Part shown: positions 12,740 through 18,058 of the stretch, one piece after another
Layout of the letters: the number at the start of each line of letters is the position of its first letter
Numbering within the stretch: position 1 is the first letter of the stretch
Source: a virus
IMG/VR virus record: IMGVR_UViG_3300028393_000212
Coordinates: 1 to 33,320 of that record
Strand: one strand, 5' to 3'
Length of the DNA stretch: 33,320 nt
Position numbers and translations under genes: made by a program
Notes under the pieces: model-generated
The model's database searches: none
What the model was told of the DNA's origin: nothing
Seen by the model: the letters and a program-made list of their open reading frames with translations, nothing else

Positions 12740-13095
12740 AGATTGGCCTTACATCAGCTTTCGCATGAATGCCTTAAATGGCGCCCCTGTAGGAGTTTCA
12801 CCTACTCACTGCCCTGAGTTGCGAACTCAGCGTGGATTCCCGGGACATAAACTTCAGTTAGAAAAGAACTAAAGGAACGTGTACATCTATCTCTACCACT
12901 AGGCAACGTCTGCACTAGGGCCTGTACTGTCATTACTTCCTACATACTCCGCCGCTTCTCTGGGATTATTTCCGTATCATCTAAACGGACCCCTGTTTCA
13001 TAGACTTACTTAGAGCGTACCCGTCGGTACGGTTCCTCGCCATAAGCCCCTAACGGTGTAGGTAACCTTTAATACTTTTCTAACTGTTCATGTGC
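12740..13095 (-). ncRNA. Candidate structured RNA / long leader
   Basis: About 350 nt with no credible gene, transcribed from a perfect promoter. A long-range stem pairs 13075-13086 (CAGTTAGAAAAG on the RNA) with 12855-12866 perfectly. After a 4x4 internal loop it continues with AAAGG/CCTTT (13066-13070 with 12871-12875). It encloses hairpins CGTACC-GACG-GGTACG (13016-13031) and CCGT/ACGG (12972-12988). Downstream are CTGAGTT-CGC-AACTCAG (12814-12830) and GTAGG-TGAAACT-CCTAC (12789-12805). No tmRNA, RNase P or group I core is recognisable. It may be a free ncRNA or the leader of the 85-aa gene. Confidence 0.55.
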
Positions 13096-13113
13096 TTATT
13101 ATAGCACATGAAC
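13086..13113. promoter_or_regulatory. 10-bp palindrome around a -10 box
   Basis: GTTCATGTGC and GCACATGAAC flank 8 bp that contain TATAAT. This is the geometry of a repressor operator, and could equally be a 5' hairpin. Confidence 0.65.
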
Positions 13114-13126
13114 CTAACCTTGTCAA
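13098..13126 (-). promoter_or_regulatory. Consensus sigma70 promoter of structured leader
   Basis: Perfect TTGACA, 17 bp, TATAAT, inside the palindrome at 13086-13113. Confidence 0.9.
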
Positions 13127-13133
13127 TTCACTT

Positions 13134-13202
13134 TCACTTTGGACGGGTATTACAAGTTTCAATACCCCTGAAGTGCCACTTTCTACAGTGTGTACATTCC
13201 AT
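13134..13202 (-). CDS. 22-codon CxxC microprotein
   Basis: MECTHCRKWHFRGIETC and five further residues (22 in total), with Cys3, Cys6, His10 and Cys17, which could form one zinc knuckle. It has a full expression set: a perfect promoter at 13229-13257, AAGGAGCACACT directly before the ATG, and the next promoter right after its stop. Its short length makes chance possible, but the dedicated promoter and ribosome site do not fit chance well. An internal hairpin (GGGTATT/AATACCC) lies in the coding part. Confidence 0.55.
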   Translation of the reverse strand: MECTHCRKWHFRGIETCNTRPK

Positions 13203-13228
13203 AGTGTGCTCCTTGTTGCTAAGTGTTA

Positions 13229-13257
13229 ATTATACTCTCAGGCCAACACATTGTCAA
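13229..13257 (-). promoter_or_regulatory. Consensus sigma70 promoter of microgene
   Basis: Perfect TTGACA, 17 bp, TATAAT, overlapping the 3' end of the 96-aa gene at 13238. Confidence 0.9.
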
Positions 13258-13528
13258 CCACTGTCAACATGTTAGCAGGCACTCTCCACTGACCCATGCC
13301 CGTGTCCACTGTGACATATTTGATGGCCACTTTGGTTACAAAGCCACGTGTGAGTCTGCCTGTCTTTGAGCTGGTGAACTCCACGTTATCGCCTGGACGG
13401 ATTGAACGTTTGATCCTCTGGGCCAATTGTGCTTTGTTCCATTTCACTGCATCAATCATGCTGGAGAGTTCTGTGTTGGTCCAACTCTGCAGCATGATAG
13501 CTGAATTCACTTGTTGAATGGTTAGCAT
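13238..13528 (-). CDS. Small phage protein with SH3-like C-terminal half
   Basis: 96 aa. The N-terminal helical half is WTNTELSSMIDAVKWNKAQLAQRIKRS. The second half, RPGDNVEFTSSKTGRLTRGFVTKVAIKYVTVDT, has the 'GDxVxFxxxxxGxxxxGxVxxxxxxxVxV' pattern of a small beta barrel (KOW/SH3-like), followed by QWRVPANML. I associate this architecture with T4-like phages. Nucleic-acid or protein binding is plausible. GGAGCGAAA precedes the ATG. Confidence 0.75.
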   Translation of the reverse strand: MLTIQQVNSAIMLQSWTNTELSSMIDAVKWNKAQLAQRIKRSIRPGDNVEFTSSKTGRLTRGFVTKVAIKYVTVDTGMGQWRVPANMLTVVDNVLA

Positions 13529-13556
13529 TTTCGCTCCTGTGTGTGTTTAAGTGTTA

Positions 13557-13585
13557 ATTATAACTTCAAATCCTCTCAACGTCAA
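13557..13585 (-). promoter_or_regulatory. Sigma70 promoter
   Basis: TTGACG, 17 bp, TATAAT for the 96-aa gene, with the shared TTAACACTTAAACACACAC leader. Confidence 0.85.
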
Positions 13586-13805
13586 CCTGTCCTAAGAGCT
13601 GGGCCATGTCTTTGAGAAAGCGTCTAATTGCAACCTTCTGCACAGTGGGCAACTCGTCTAAGAGAGCCAAGCCTCGCATCTCAGTGGCCGCTTGAAGCAA
13701 GTCACCGCCTGTGTTTTGCTCTGCATAGGCCTGTACAATCTCAATCGCTTCCTGGATGTCCATCTGATAGATGTTGCCGTTGTTCATAGTAGTGATGGTT
13801 CTCAT
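13566..13805 (-). CDS. Small helical protein, 79 aa
   Basis: 79 aa, ATGA overlap with the 65-aa gene whose end carries the AAGGAG ribosome site. Helical and neutral (MDIQEAIEIVQAYAEQNTGGDLLQAATEMRGLALLDELPTVQKVAIRRFLKDMAQLL). Not recognised. Confidence 0.7.
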   Translation of the reverse strand: MRTITTMNNGNIYQMDIQEAIEIVQAYAEQNTGGDLLQAATEMRGLALLDELPTVQKVAIRRFLKDMAQLLGQVDVERI

Positions 13806-13999
13806 ACAAAGATCTCCTTAGACAAAATTTTATCGTTGACTTCATTATAGCACAAGTTCATAGCCTGTGTGACAAACGTGTACACAAGGGCCTTGTCCTT
13901 AGCGGGCAGTTGCTCAATGCGCTCTTGCAACTGGGCAAAGGTCTCTGGTGTGTAAAAGAACCCATTGAATGGGATCGGGTTTTCAACTACATTATACAT
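13802..13999 (-). CDS. Small phage protein, 65 aa
   Basis: 65 aa: MYNVVENPIPFNGFFYTPETFAQLQERIEQLPAKDKALVYTFVTQAMNLCYNEVNDKI. GGAGCGAAACTT precedes the ATG. Coupled to the 79-aa gene. Helical; function unknown. Confidence 0.7.
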   Translation of the reverse strand: MYNVVENPIPFNGFFYTPETFAQLQERIEQLPAKDKALVYTFVTQAMNLCYNEVNDKILSKEIFV

Positions 14000-14028
14000 A
14001 AGTTTCGCTCCTTTGTTTGTATGTGTTA

Positions 14029-14057
14029 ATTATAGCGTAAAGTTGGCAAGTTGTCAA
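14029..14057 (-). promoter_or_regulatory. Consensus sigma70 promoter
   Basis: Perfect TTGACA, 17 bp, TATAAT for the 65/79-aa pair. Confidence 0.9.
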
Positions 14058-14059
14058 CA

Positions 14060-14078
14060 ACCCTACAGCTAGTAGGGT
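14060..14078 (-). terminator. Terminator hairpin (ACCCTAC/GTAGGGT)
   Basis: A 7-bp stem with a TAGCT loop on the minus RNA, then TTGTTG, placed between the 98-aa stop and the next promoter. Sister hairpins lie at 15126 and 15956. Confidence 0.65.
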
Positions 14079-14089
14079 CATTGTGTTGC

Positions 14090-14386
14090 TTATACGCAAC
14101 AATAGCTGTTTGCAGGAATTAAAGCATTTTCCTCTATGTAGCTTAAAGTATTAATAAAGCGTTCCCGTATGCAAGTGTCCATGCACATGATAGTATTGTG
14201 CAGTGCCTCTGTATTTTTTAAACTGTTAAAGTCTGCAAGGGCAAGTGTAACAACAGCAATGTCCGGGCCGTAGCCGTAGCGTTTAACGTCCTCGGGGTCT
14301 GTCAACCAGTCCGTTGTATTTTCCGCAATAGTTTGCAGTGTAATTACATTAATTTGTGTAATATGGGATTGTGTTAGTTTACGCAT
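14090..14386 (-). CDS. Small protein, 98 aa
   Basis: 98 aa, mainly helical (VITLQTIAENTTDWLTDPEDVKRYGYGPDIAVVTLALADFNSLKNTEALHNTIMCMDTCIRERFINTLSYIEE). No recognised domain. AAGGAGCTAACA precedes the ATG. From here to 16254 the genes share very similar promoters (TTGACGTTTTGG...) and a Thr/Asn/Cys-rich composition, as if acquired or expanded together. Confidence 0.65.
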   Translation of the reverse strand: MRKLTQSHITQINVITLQTIAENTTDWLTDPEDVKRYGYGPDIAVVTLALADFNSLKNTEALHNTIMCMDTCIRERFINTLSYIEENALIPANSYCCV

Positions 14387-14406
14387 TGTTAGCTCCTTAA
14401 AATTGT

Positions 14407-14435
14407 ATTATACAACAAGCTAGCCAAAACGTCAA
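14407..14435 (-). promoter_or_regulatory. Sigma70 promoter
   Basis: TTGACG, 17 bp, TATAAT; its TTGACGTTTTGG start is shared with promoters at 15083 and 16281. Confidence 0.85.
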
Positions 14436-14650
14436 ACAAACGCTTTGTATAACCCTACTGTGCAAATGGCTATTGACACGAGGTTTGTTACTAGTTGCGG
14501 AGTGTTGCGCACCCGTATGCTCCATATCAAGTAGCACCCGCCCCCAAGTACTCCTGCAATAATATTGTAGGGGTACATGTTAAGAGACATTAATGCATAC
14601 ATACAGAGGAAGCAGGCCGTGCCTGCCCACTGTATAACGTTATTAAACAT
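14432..14650 (-). CDS. Small membrane protein (three hydrophobic segments)
   Basis: 72 aa with hydrophobic segments at about 6-22, 28-45 and 55-71, and a positively charged RVRNTPQ loop between the last two. The pattern (WAGTACFLCMYALMSLNMYPYNIIAGVLGGGCYLIWSIRVRNTPQLVTNLVSI) resembles small phage/bacterial membrane proteins of the CBU_0592-like kind. It starts inside the end of the 53-aa gene (8-nt overlap). Role unknown. Confidence 0.7.
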   Translation of the reverse strand: MFNNVIQWAGTACFLCMYALMSLNMYPYNIIAGVLGGGCYLIWSIRVRNTPQLVTNLVSIAICTVGLYKAFV

Positions 14651-14804
14651 CCTCGTACCCGTCTTCTTCCCAGCCGTATTCCGTTGCTATAACGCCTGCA
14701 TCAGTTATGTCAGTTGCGTTAGCAATAGCATCTGCCTCTTCAGCTGTTTCCGCTTGTATCTCTAGCGTAAGCTCTACCGTTTGCTTGTAATAAAATGTTT
14801 TCAT
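14643..14804 (-). CDS. Small acidic protein, 53 aa
   Basis: 53 codons from ATG 14804, with ATAAGGAGCACAA upstream, 9 nt after the previous stop. MKTFYYKQTVELTLEIQAETAEEADAIANATD gives a beta strand followed by an Ala/Glu helix ('xAETxEEAxAIA'), as in many small phage proteins. The C-terminus GWEEDGYEDV is acidic. Middle gene of a three-gene coupled set (82, 53 and 72 aa). Confidence 0.65.
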   Translation of the reverse strand: MKTFYYKQTVELTLEIQAETAEEADAIANATDITDAGVIATEYGWEEDGYEDV

Positions 14805-14813
14805 TTGTGCTCC

Positions 14814-15062
14814 TTATGCGTACATTACAGTTACATCGCCCTCTACAAGCATTGCAGTGTAGCCCTCTTCGCCCGCTTGTGCGCAAGCAACCCACTCGTC
14901 AAACAAGTCGTTGTTTACTTGTTCTCTTTCAAAAATAAGTATGCCGTTACAGCTAGCAAAGTCTTGCCCGCGCTGTAGTGTAACGTTTACAGTATTACCG
15001 CTAGCATATGCGCTACTATAGTAGCCGCCGTCCTCTACGCTTACAACTTTAACTTTACGCAT
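14814..15062 (-). CDS. Small protein, 82 aa
   Basis: 82 aa, beta-rich start (MRKVKVVSVEDGGYYSSAYASGNTVNVTLQRGQDF), two cysteines, acidic end. GGAGCACACA precedes the ATG. Not recognised. Confidence 0.65.
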   Translation of the reverse strand: MRKVKVVSVEDGGYYSSAYASGNTVNVTLQRGQDFASCNGILIFEREQVNNDLFDEWVACAQAGEEGYTAMLVEGDVTVMYA

Positions 15063-15082
15063 TGTGTGCTCCTTAAAAACTA

Positions 15083-15111
15083 ATTATAGCACATTTTATC
15101 CAAAACGTCAA
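15083..15111 (-). promoter_or_regulatory. Sigma70 promoter
   Basis: TTGACG, 17 bp, TATAAT for the 82/53/72-aa set. Confidence 0.85.
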
Positions 15112-15125
15112 ATGCGCTATAATAA

Positions 15126-15142
15126 CCCTACAGCTAGTAGTG
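15126..15142 (-). terminator. Hairpin CTAC/GTAG, terminator-like
   Basis: CTAC-TAGCT-GTAG on the minus RNA followed by GGTTATTATA, a decayed copy of the hairpin at 15956. It lies right after the 134-aa stop. Confidence 0.45.
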
Positions 15143-15143
15143 T

Positions 15144-15548
15144 TTAAATATCCGCACACTCCTCATATACACTTTGCACATGTGCAGGGTCCAAACGTGT
15201 AAGCCCGTTAATAAACGCCAAACCCACGTCACAGCTAACGTAATGCTCCCCTTGCATCCCCTGCTCGCTGTACTCCACGTCGTTAGCTTCTTCTGCTGTA
15301 AAGCCCAGCTGTTGCAAGTAAGCACGTAGTTCCTGCATAAACAGTTTATCTGTGTATATAAGTCCGTTTGTAGCTGTGTCCCAGCAATTGCATCCCAGCT
15401 CGTCTGTTGCAAAGTGTACGCACAGCTCGCCAAAATCCCTCTCGTTTGTAATGTACTGCAAGTCCAGCTTCGTAATGTCAACAGCTTTTGCTGTGTTGCT
15501 CCAATAGCCGTTTCCGTTTGTGTGTAGTGTTGTGTATACTGTTTGCAT
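15144..15548 (-). CDS. Protein of 134 aa, unknown
   Basis: 134 aa: MQTVYTTLHTNGNGYWSNTAKAVDITKLDL, then a beta segment with ELCVHFATDELGCNCWDTATNGLIYTDKLFMQELRAYLQQLGFTAEEANDVEYSEQGMQG, ending VYEECADI. A few cysteines but no metal-site spacing. GGAGCGAACT precedes the ATG. I chose this frame over a slightly longer overlapping one because it begins right after the ribosome site and has a normal composition. Confidence 0.7.
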   Translation of the reverse strand: MQTVYTTLHTNGNGYWSNTAKAVDITKLDLQYITNERDFGELCVHFATDELGCNCWDTATNGLIYTDKLFMQELRAYLQQLGFTAEEANDVEYSEQGMQGEHYVSCDVGLAFINGLTRLDPAHVQSVYEECADI

Positions 15549-15580
15549 AGTTCGCTCCTATTTGCATTGTTTAAAAACTT

Positions 15581-15609
15581 ATTATAGCGCATTTTAGCCA
15601 AAATGTCAA
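15581..15609 (-). promoter_or_regulatory. Consensus sigma70 promoter
   Basis: Perfect TTGACA, 17 bp, TATAAT; spacer TTTTGGCTAAAATGCGC is a variant of those at 14407 and 16281. Confidence 0.9.
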
Positions 15610-15622
15610 ATGCGCTATAAAA

Positions 15623-15636
15623 AGCCCTTACGGGCT
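15623..15636 (-). terminator. Short hairpin AGCCC/GGGCT
   Basis: A 5-bp GC-rich stem with a 4-nt loop, followed on the minus RNA by TTTTTATAG, between the 87-aa stop and the next promoter. Confidence 0.55.
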
Positions 15637-15642
15637 GTAGGG

Positions 15643-15906
15643 TTATGCGTTTTGCACTTTGTACAGTTGCTCGTCTAAGTAGTCGGAAATAATTTGCTTT
15701 TTATATGCGTTAGTAATAGTTTCTTGTAGCGTCTCGCAAGCGCACAGCAAGTTAGTATCGCTGTCGTCTTCTTCTAGTACGTACTGCAACACTTGCAACA
15801 TTGTTTTGCCCGTACGCACTGCTTCCGCAAAAACTATAGCTTCGCAATTTTTAACGTCGTTGTTTTGCGCTGAGAAGCCGTTTGCGTATTGTGTAACTTG
15901 TAACAT
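15643..15906 (-). CDS. Small helical protein, 87 aa
   Basis: 87 aa, helical and acidic (CEAIVFAEAVRTGKTMLQVLQYVLEEDDSDTNLLCACETLQETITNAYKKQIISDYLDEQLYKV). The GKT is not part of a P-loop. AAAGGAAATAC precedes the ATG. Function unknown. Confidence 0.65.
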   Translation of the reverse strand: MLQVTQYANGFSAQNNDVKNCEAIVFAEAVRTGKTMLQVLQYVLEEDDSDTNLLCACETLQETITNAYKKQIISDYLDEQLYKVQNA

Positions 15907-15925
15907 GTATTTCCTTTAAAAATGT

Positions 15926-15954
15926 ATTATAGCACAGTTTGAGAACTTTGTCAA
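15926..15954 (-). promoter_or_regulatory. Consensus sigma70 promoter
   Basis: Perfect TTGACA, 17 bp, TATAAT for the 87-aa gene. Confidence 0.9.
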
Positions 15955-15955
15955 T

Positions 15956-15976
15956 GACCCTACTAGCTGTAGGGTC
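15956..15976 (-). terminator. Terminator hairpin (GACCCTAC/GTAGGGTC)
   Basis: A perfect 8-bp stem with a 5-nt loop between the 88-aa stop and the 87-aa promoter. Best copy of the ACCCTAC hairpin family. Confidence 0.65.
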
Positions 15977-15987
15977 TTGTGTTGTTT

Positions 15988-16254
15988 TTAGTCTACAAAT
16001 TCTACGCTGTTTGTGCGTATTGTGCTGTATACTATAGGGAGCACACTTGCAAGCTCGTTTTGCAAGTTGTTAGCAAGTAAGTCCCCGCTAACATAAGCAC
16101 ACTTTGCTTGTGTAGGGAAAGCATATACTACTTTCTCGTTACCGTATTTGTCTTTTTTAAACTGCTTGTGCGCATTAAACGCGACAACTAGCTTGTAAGA
16201 CTGTAGTTTTTTGTTGTAAACTAATTTTGCTTTTGCTATGCATTGTGTTAACAT
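15988..16254 (-). CDS. Small basic protein, 88 aa
   Basis: 88 aa: MLTQCIAKAKLVYNKKLQSYKLVVAFNAHKQFKKDKYGNEKVVYAFPTQAKCAYVSGDLLANNLQNELASVLP. Alternating strands with many lysines in the first half. AAGGAGCTAAA precedes the ATG. First gene of the minus-strand early block; divergent from the GIY-YIG gene. Confidence 0.65.
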   Translation of the reverse strand: MLTQCIAKAKLVYNKKLQSYKLVVAFNAHKQFKKDKYGNEKVVYAFPTQAKCAYVSGDLLANNLQNELASVLPIVYSTIRTNSVEFVD

Positions 16255-16280
16255 TTTAGCTCCTTTGTGTGTATGTGCTA

Positions 16281-16309
16281 ATTATAGCGCACTTAGCCCA
16301 AAACGTCAA
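16281..16309 (-). promoter_or_regulatory. Sigma70 promoter
   Basis: TTGACG, 17 bp, TATAAT; back to back with the plus promoter at 16344, with only a hairpin between them. Confidence 0.85.
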
Positions 16310-16322
16310 GTCAAAAATAAAG

Positions 16323-16341
16323 ACCCTACCGGCGTCAGGGT
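16323..16341. other. Hairpin ACCCT/AGGGT between divergent promoters
   Basis: A 5-bp stem with a 9-nt loop, a relic of the ACCCTAC terminator family, in the 34 bp between the two -35 boxes. It could also serve as an operator. Confidence 0.4.
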
Positions 16342-16343
16342 TG

Positions 16344-16372
16344 TTGACACACTCGAACTTTGGCGCTATAAT
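16344..16372 (+). promoter_or_regulatory. Consensus sigma70 promoter of GIY-YIG gene
   Basis: Perfect TTGACA, 17 bp, TATAAT. The ATG at 16379 is 6 nt beyond the -10 box. Confidence 0.9.
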
Positions 16373-16378
16373 TACAAC

Positions 16379-16696
16379 ATGACGAAGAGAACAGCACGTA
16401 AAGACAGCAACTTTGTAATCTATGTTGCTCTGCACAAAGAGCTAGCTTACATTGGGCTTACCCGCAAGGGTACTGTTACAGTTGCAGCAGCTGTGAAGGA
16501 ACGCTGGCGCAAGCATATAAGCAGAGCCCGCAACGAAGACAGGGACTGGGAGCTGTACAAGTACATCAAGCAGGGCAATTGGGCGGGCTGGACTCATCAG
16601 GTCATAGACATAGTAAGGGGCAGGGCCGAAGCATATGCCTACGAGCGAGAGCTGGTCAAGCTGATGCAACCGGAACTTAACGATCAATATCTCTAA
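16379..16696 (+). CDS. GIY-YIG nuclease-like protein
   Basis: 105 aa from ATG 16379. VIYVALHKELAYIGLT (13-28) is the GIY-YIG pair, ERWRKHISRARN (41-52) carries the catalytic-type Arg, and YERELVKLMQPELND (88-102) holds the conserved Glu and the PxxN end. The domain is complete and stands alone, as in small phage nucleases. Candidate roles are homing, host DNA breakdown or repair. The frame is open further upstream, but the promoter sits at 16344-16372, so ATG 16379 would be at or next to the transcript's 5' end (leaderless). Confidence 0.75.
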   Translation: MTKRTARKDSNFVIYVALHKELAYIGLTRKGTVTVAAAVKERWRKHISRARNEDRDWELYKYIKQGNWAGWTHQVIDIVRGRAEAYAYERELVKLMQPELNDQYL

Positions 16697-16705
16697 GGAG
16701 CAGCT

Positions 16706-16987
16706 ATGAAGCAAGATTGGACCATGTATATCTATAAAGCAGACCGGCGTACTCGAACGGGTGAACGCTTGTTTTCAACTACAGTATGGCATGACCGTAC
16801 TGAAGACAGCATGCGACGAGAGTGCAATGAAATCTATGATCTCTACCCCGCAACCAAAGGCTGGCGTTTTGAATGTCACCCTAGTATGAAATGGGTTACA
16901 AACCTCATGACGGGCAAGCCAATTCAAATTGCGCATGATACGCCCCGTGCATGCGATCCGTCCAGTGAACTCTACTGGAGCATGTAA
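16706..16987 (+). CDS. Conserved T4-like phage protein, 93 aa
   Basis: 93 aa, ATAAGGAGCAGCT ribosome site 9 nt after the GIY-YIG stop, so co-transcribed. The C-terminal half (YPATKGWRFECHPSMKWVTNLMTGKPIQIAHDTPRACDPSSELYWSM) is a well-kept block I associate with T4-like phages ('NLMTGK', 'DTP..C.PSSE.YWSM'). Function unknown. Confidence 0.75.
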   Translation: MKQDWTMYIYKADRRTRTGERLFSTTVWHDRTEDSMRRECNEIYDLYPATKGWRFECHPSMKWVTNLMTGKPIQIAHDTPRACDPSSELYWSM

Positions 16988-16997
16988 GCTAGTCCAG

Positions 16998-17026
16998 TTG
17001 ACAAGATACTAGACTAGCTGTATAAT
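16998..17026 (+). promoter_or_regulatory. Consensus sigma70 promoter with no sense gene
   Basis: Perfect TTGACA, 17 bp, TATAAT. Reading right it meets only a 7-codon ORF and then runs antisense into the gene at 17078-17299. Confidence 0.8.
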
Positions 17027-17077
17027 AGACTAAAGGTTCGAAGCACTATAACGCGGGATGGACGTTGCTCACGACTA

Positions 17078-17299
17078 TTAATAAGCACAGTCATCTTCAC
17101 CATTGACCACTATGCGCATAAAGGTTCTGGGCAAAGGTTCGGTAATATAATCGCTAGCATCCAAATTACTACCGTGATCGAATATGGCAAAGTCACAATT
17201 TGATTGTGTATACTTGAATATCTGTATAACACCGCGATCATCTACTTGCACATGTGCAGTGTGAGTAGGCAACTGTATAACTACCTTGGTTGTAATCAT
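17078..17299 (-). CDS. Small protein, 73 aa, unknown
   Basis: 73 aa: MITTKVVIQLPTHTAHVQVDDRGVIQIFKYTQSNCDFAIFDHGSNLDASDYITEPLPRTFMRIVVNGEDDCAY, mostly beta. A GGAGGG site lies 10 nt before the ATG. No clear promoter upstream; TACAAT near 17311 is weak. It lies opposite the transcript expected from the promoter at 16998. Confidence 0.55.
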   Translation of the reverse strand: MITTKVVIQLPTHTAHVQVDDRGVIQIFKYTQSNCDFAIFDHGSNLDASDYITEPLPRTFMRIVVNGEDDCAY

Positions 17300-17391
17300 T
17301 ATCTTATTCCCTCCGGTTGTATATTGTATTTAATGGTTAGGCCAATAAACTACCGTGTTGATATGATAGTATATCCTGTGTACGCTGTATA

Positions 17392-17405
17392 TAGCAGCGG
17401 GGTCT
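17392..17405 (+). repeat. TAGCAGCGGGGTCT repeat, copy 1
   Basis: First of four same-strand copies (others at 17553, 17818 and 18045). Here it forms a small hairpin CGCTG/CAGCG with the bases before it. Confidence 0.7.
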
Positions 17406-17552
17406 TAGAGTCAATGTGTCGACTTGACAAAGTCCCAGAATCGCTGCAGTGGTCGAGTCAGAGTACTAGTACTGTATACTATATGTCTGTGACTTTCAGA
17501 TCTATAGTGTAGAAAAGTGTGAGATAGATCAGACCACCCGGCGTATAGGCGC

Positions 17553-17566
17553 TAGCAGCGGGGCCT
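17553..17566 (+). repeat. TAGCAGCGGGGCCT repeat, copy 2
   Basis: Differs from copy 1 by one base; lies 11 bp before the tandem array at 17577. Confidence 0.7.
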
Positions 17567-17576
17567 AATCATTAGA

Positions 17577-17616
17577 AAAGTGCTGAAAAGTGTGATAAAG
17601 TGCAATAAAGTGTGAC
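17577..17616 (+). repeat. Four 10-bp tandem repeats, AAAGTGYRAY type
   Basis: Units at 17577, 17587, 17597 and 17607 each begin AAAGTG and are exactly one helical turn apart. A fifth AAAGTG lies at 17514. This looks like an iteron or operator array. Confidence 0.7.
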
Positions 17617-17817
17617 AAGATCTTGAATAAGAGTCAGAACCGTGCCAGGGGTACCGTGTCGTACGGTGTCTACAGTGAAGAATGGTTGAGGTCGAGACAG
17701 GCTATGTTTAAATGGTATGCTCTCAATTCCCTCTCAACTTCCCTCCCAACCTTCCCCACTCAAACGGTTCCGGTCCCTACACTATGCACTATCGTATATC
17801 ACCATGCAACAACTTAC

Positions 17818-17831
17818 TAGCAGCGGGGCCT
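17818..17831 (+). repeat. TAGCAGCGGGGCCT repeat, copy 3
   Basis: Same sequence as copy 2. Confidence 0.7.
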
Positions 17832-18044
17832 TTTCCTGCGTACCCAGATATATACATGATGCGCTTATACTGTTATGACTCATACTCAGACGATCCCTAC
17901 ACTCTAGATCAATTGGGCTTCTGCTCACACAGCTACTATGCGCAACCTTTGGGCATACGCTTCTACATACGGGAAGACCGTTTGAGTCTAGCGTTATTAG
18001 CAGACTCATTACTAGTTGCCCGACCCAAATTAGATCTCGTCATA

Positions 18045-18058
18045 TAGCAGCGGGGTCT
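18045..18058 (+). repeat. TAGCAGCGGGGTCT repeat, copy 4
   Basis: Same sequence as copy 1. It is followed by a CATACT-rich stretch (18064-18110) with CATACT at least five times. Confidence 0.7.

Noticed and set aside
12785-12850. A tRNA around the hairpin CTGAG-TTGCGAA-CTCAG
   Set aside because: The hairpin imitates an anticodon arm on either strand, but no acceptor stem, D arm or standard T-loop can be drawn around it.
12852-12875. Second anticodon-like arm (TTAGTT-CTTTTCT-AACTGAA)
   Set aside because: Position 37 would be C and there is no cloverleaf. The same bases pair better with 13066-13086.
12740-13095. tmRNA or permuted tmRNA
   Set aside because: Length is right, but there is no tRNA-like end with a TTCRANY T-loop, no CCA end and no tag ending in ALAA or similar.
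15134-15601. 155-codon minus frame overlapping the 134-aa gene
   Set aside because: It starts upstream of the promoter's transcript start and has a Gln/Thr/Trp-biased, low-quality sequence; the 134-aa frame starts at the ribosome site.
16238-16378. Longer N-terminus for the GIY-YIG gene
   Set aside because: It would run over two promoters and a hairpin; the domain begins after ATG 16379.
17577-17616. CRISPR array
   Set aside because: Units are 10 bp with no spacers.
17623-18047. Plus-strand genes of 65 and 63 codons
   Set aside because: No ribosome site, TTG start for the first, odd composition, and both stops fall in the 14-bp repeat; more likely chance frames.
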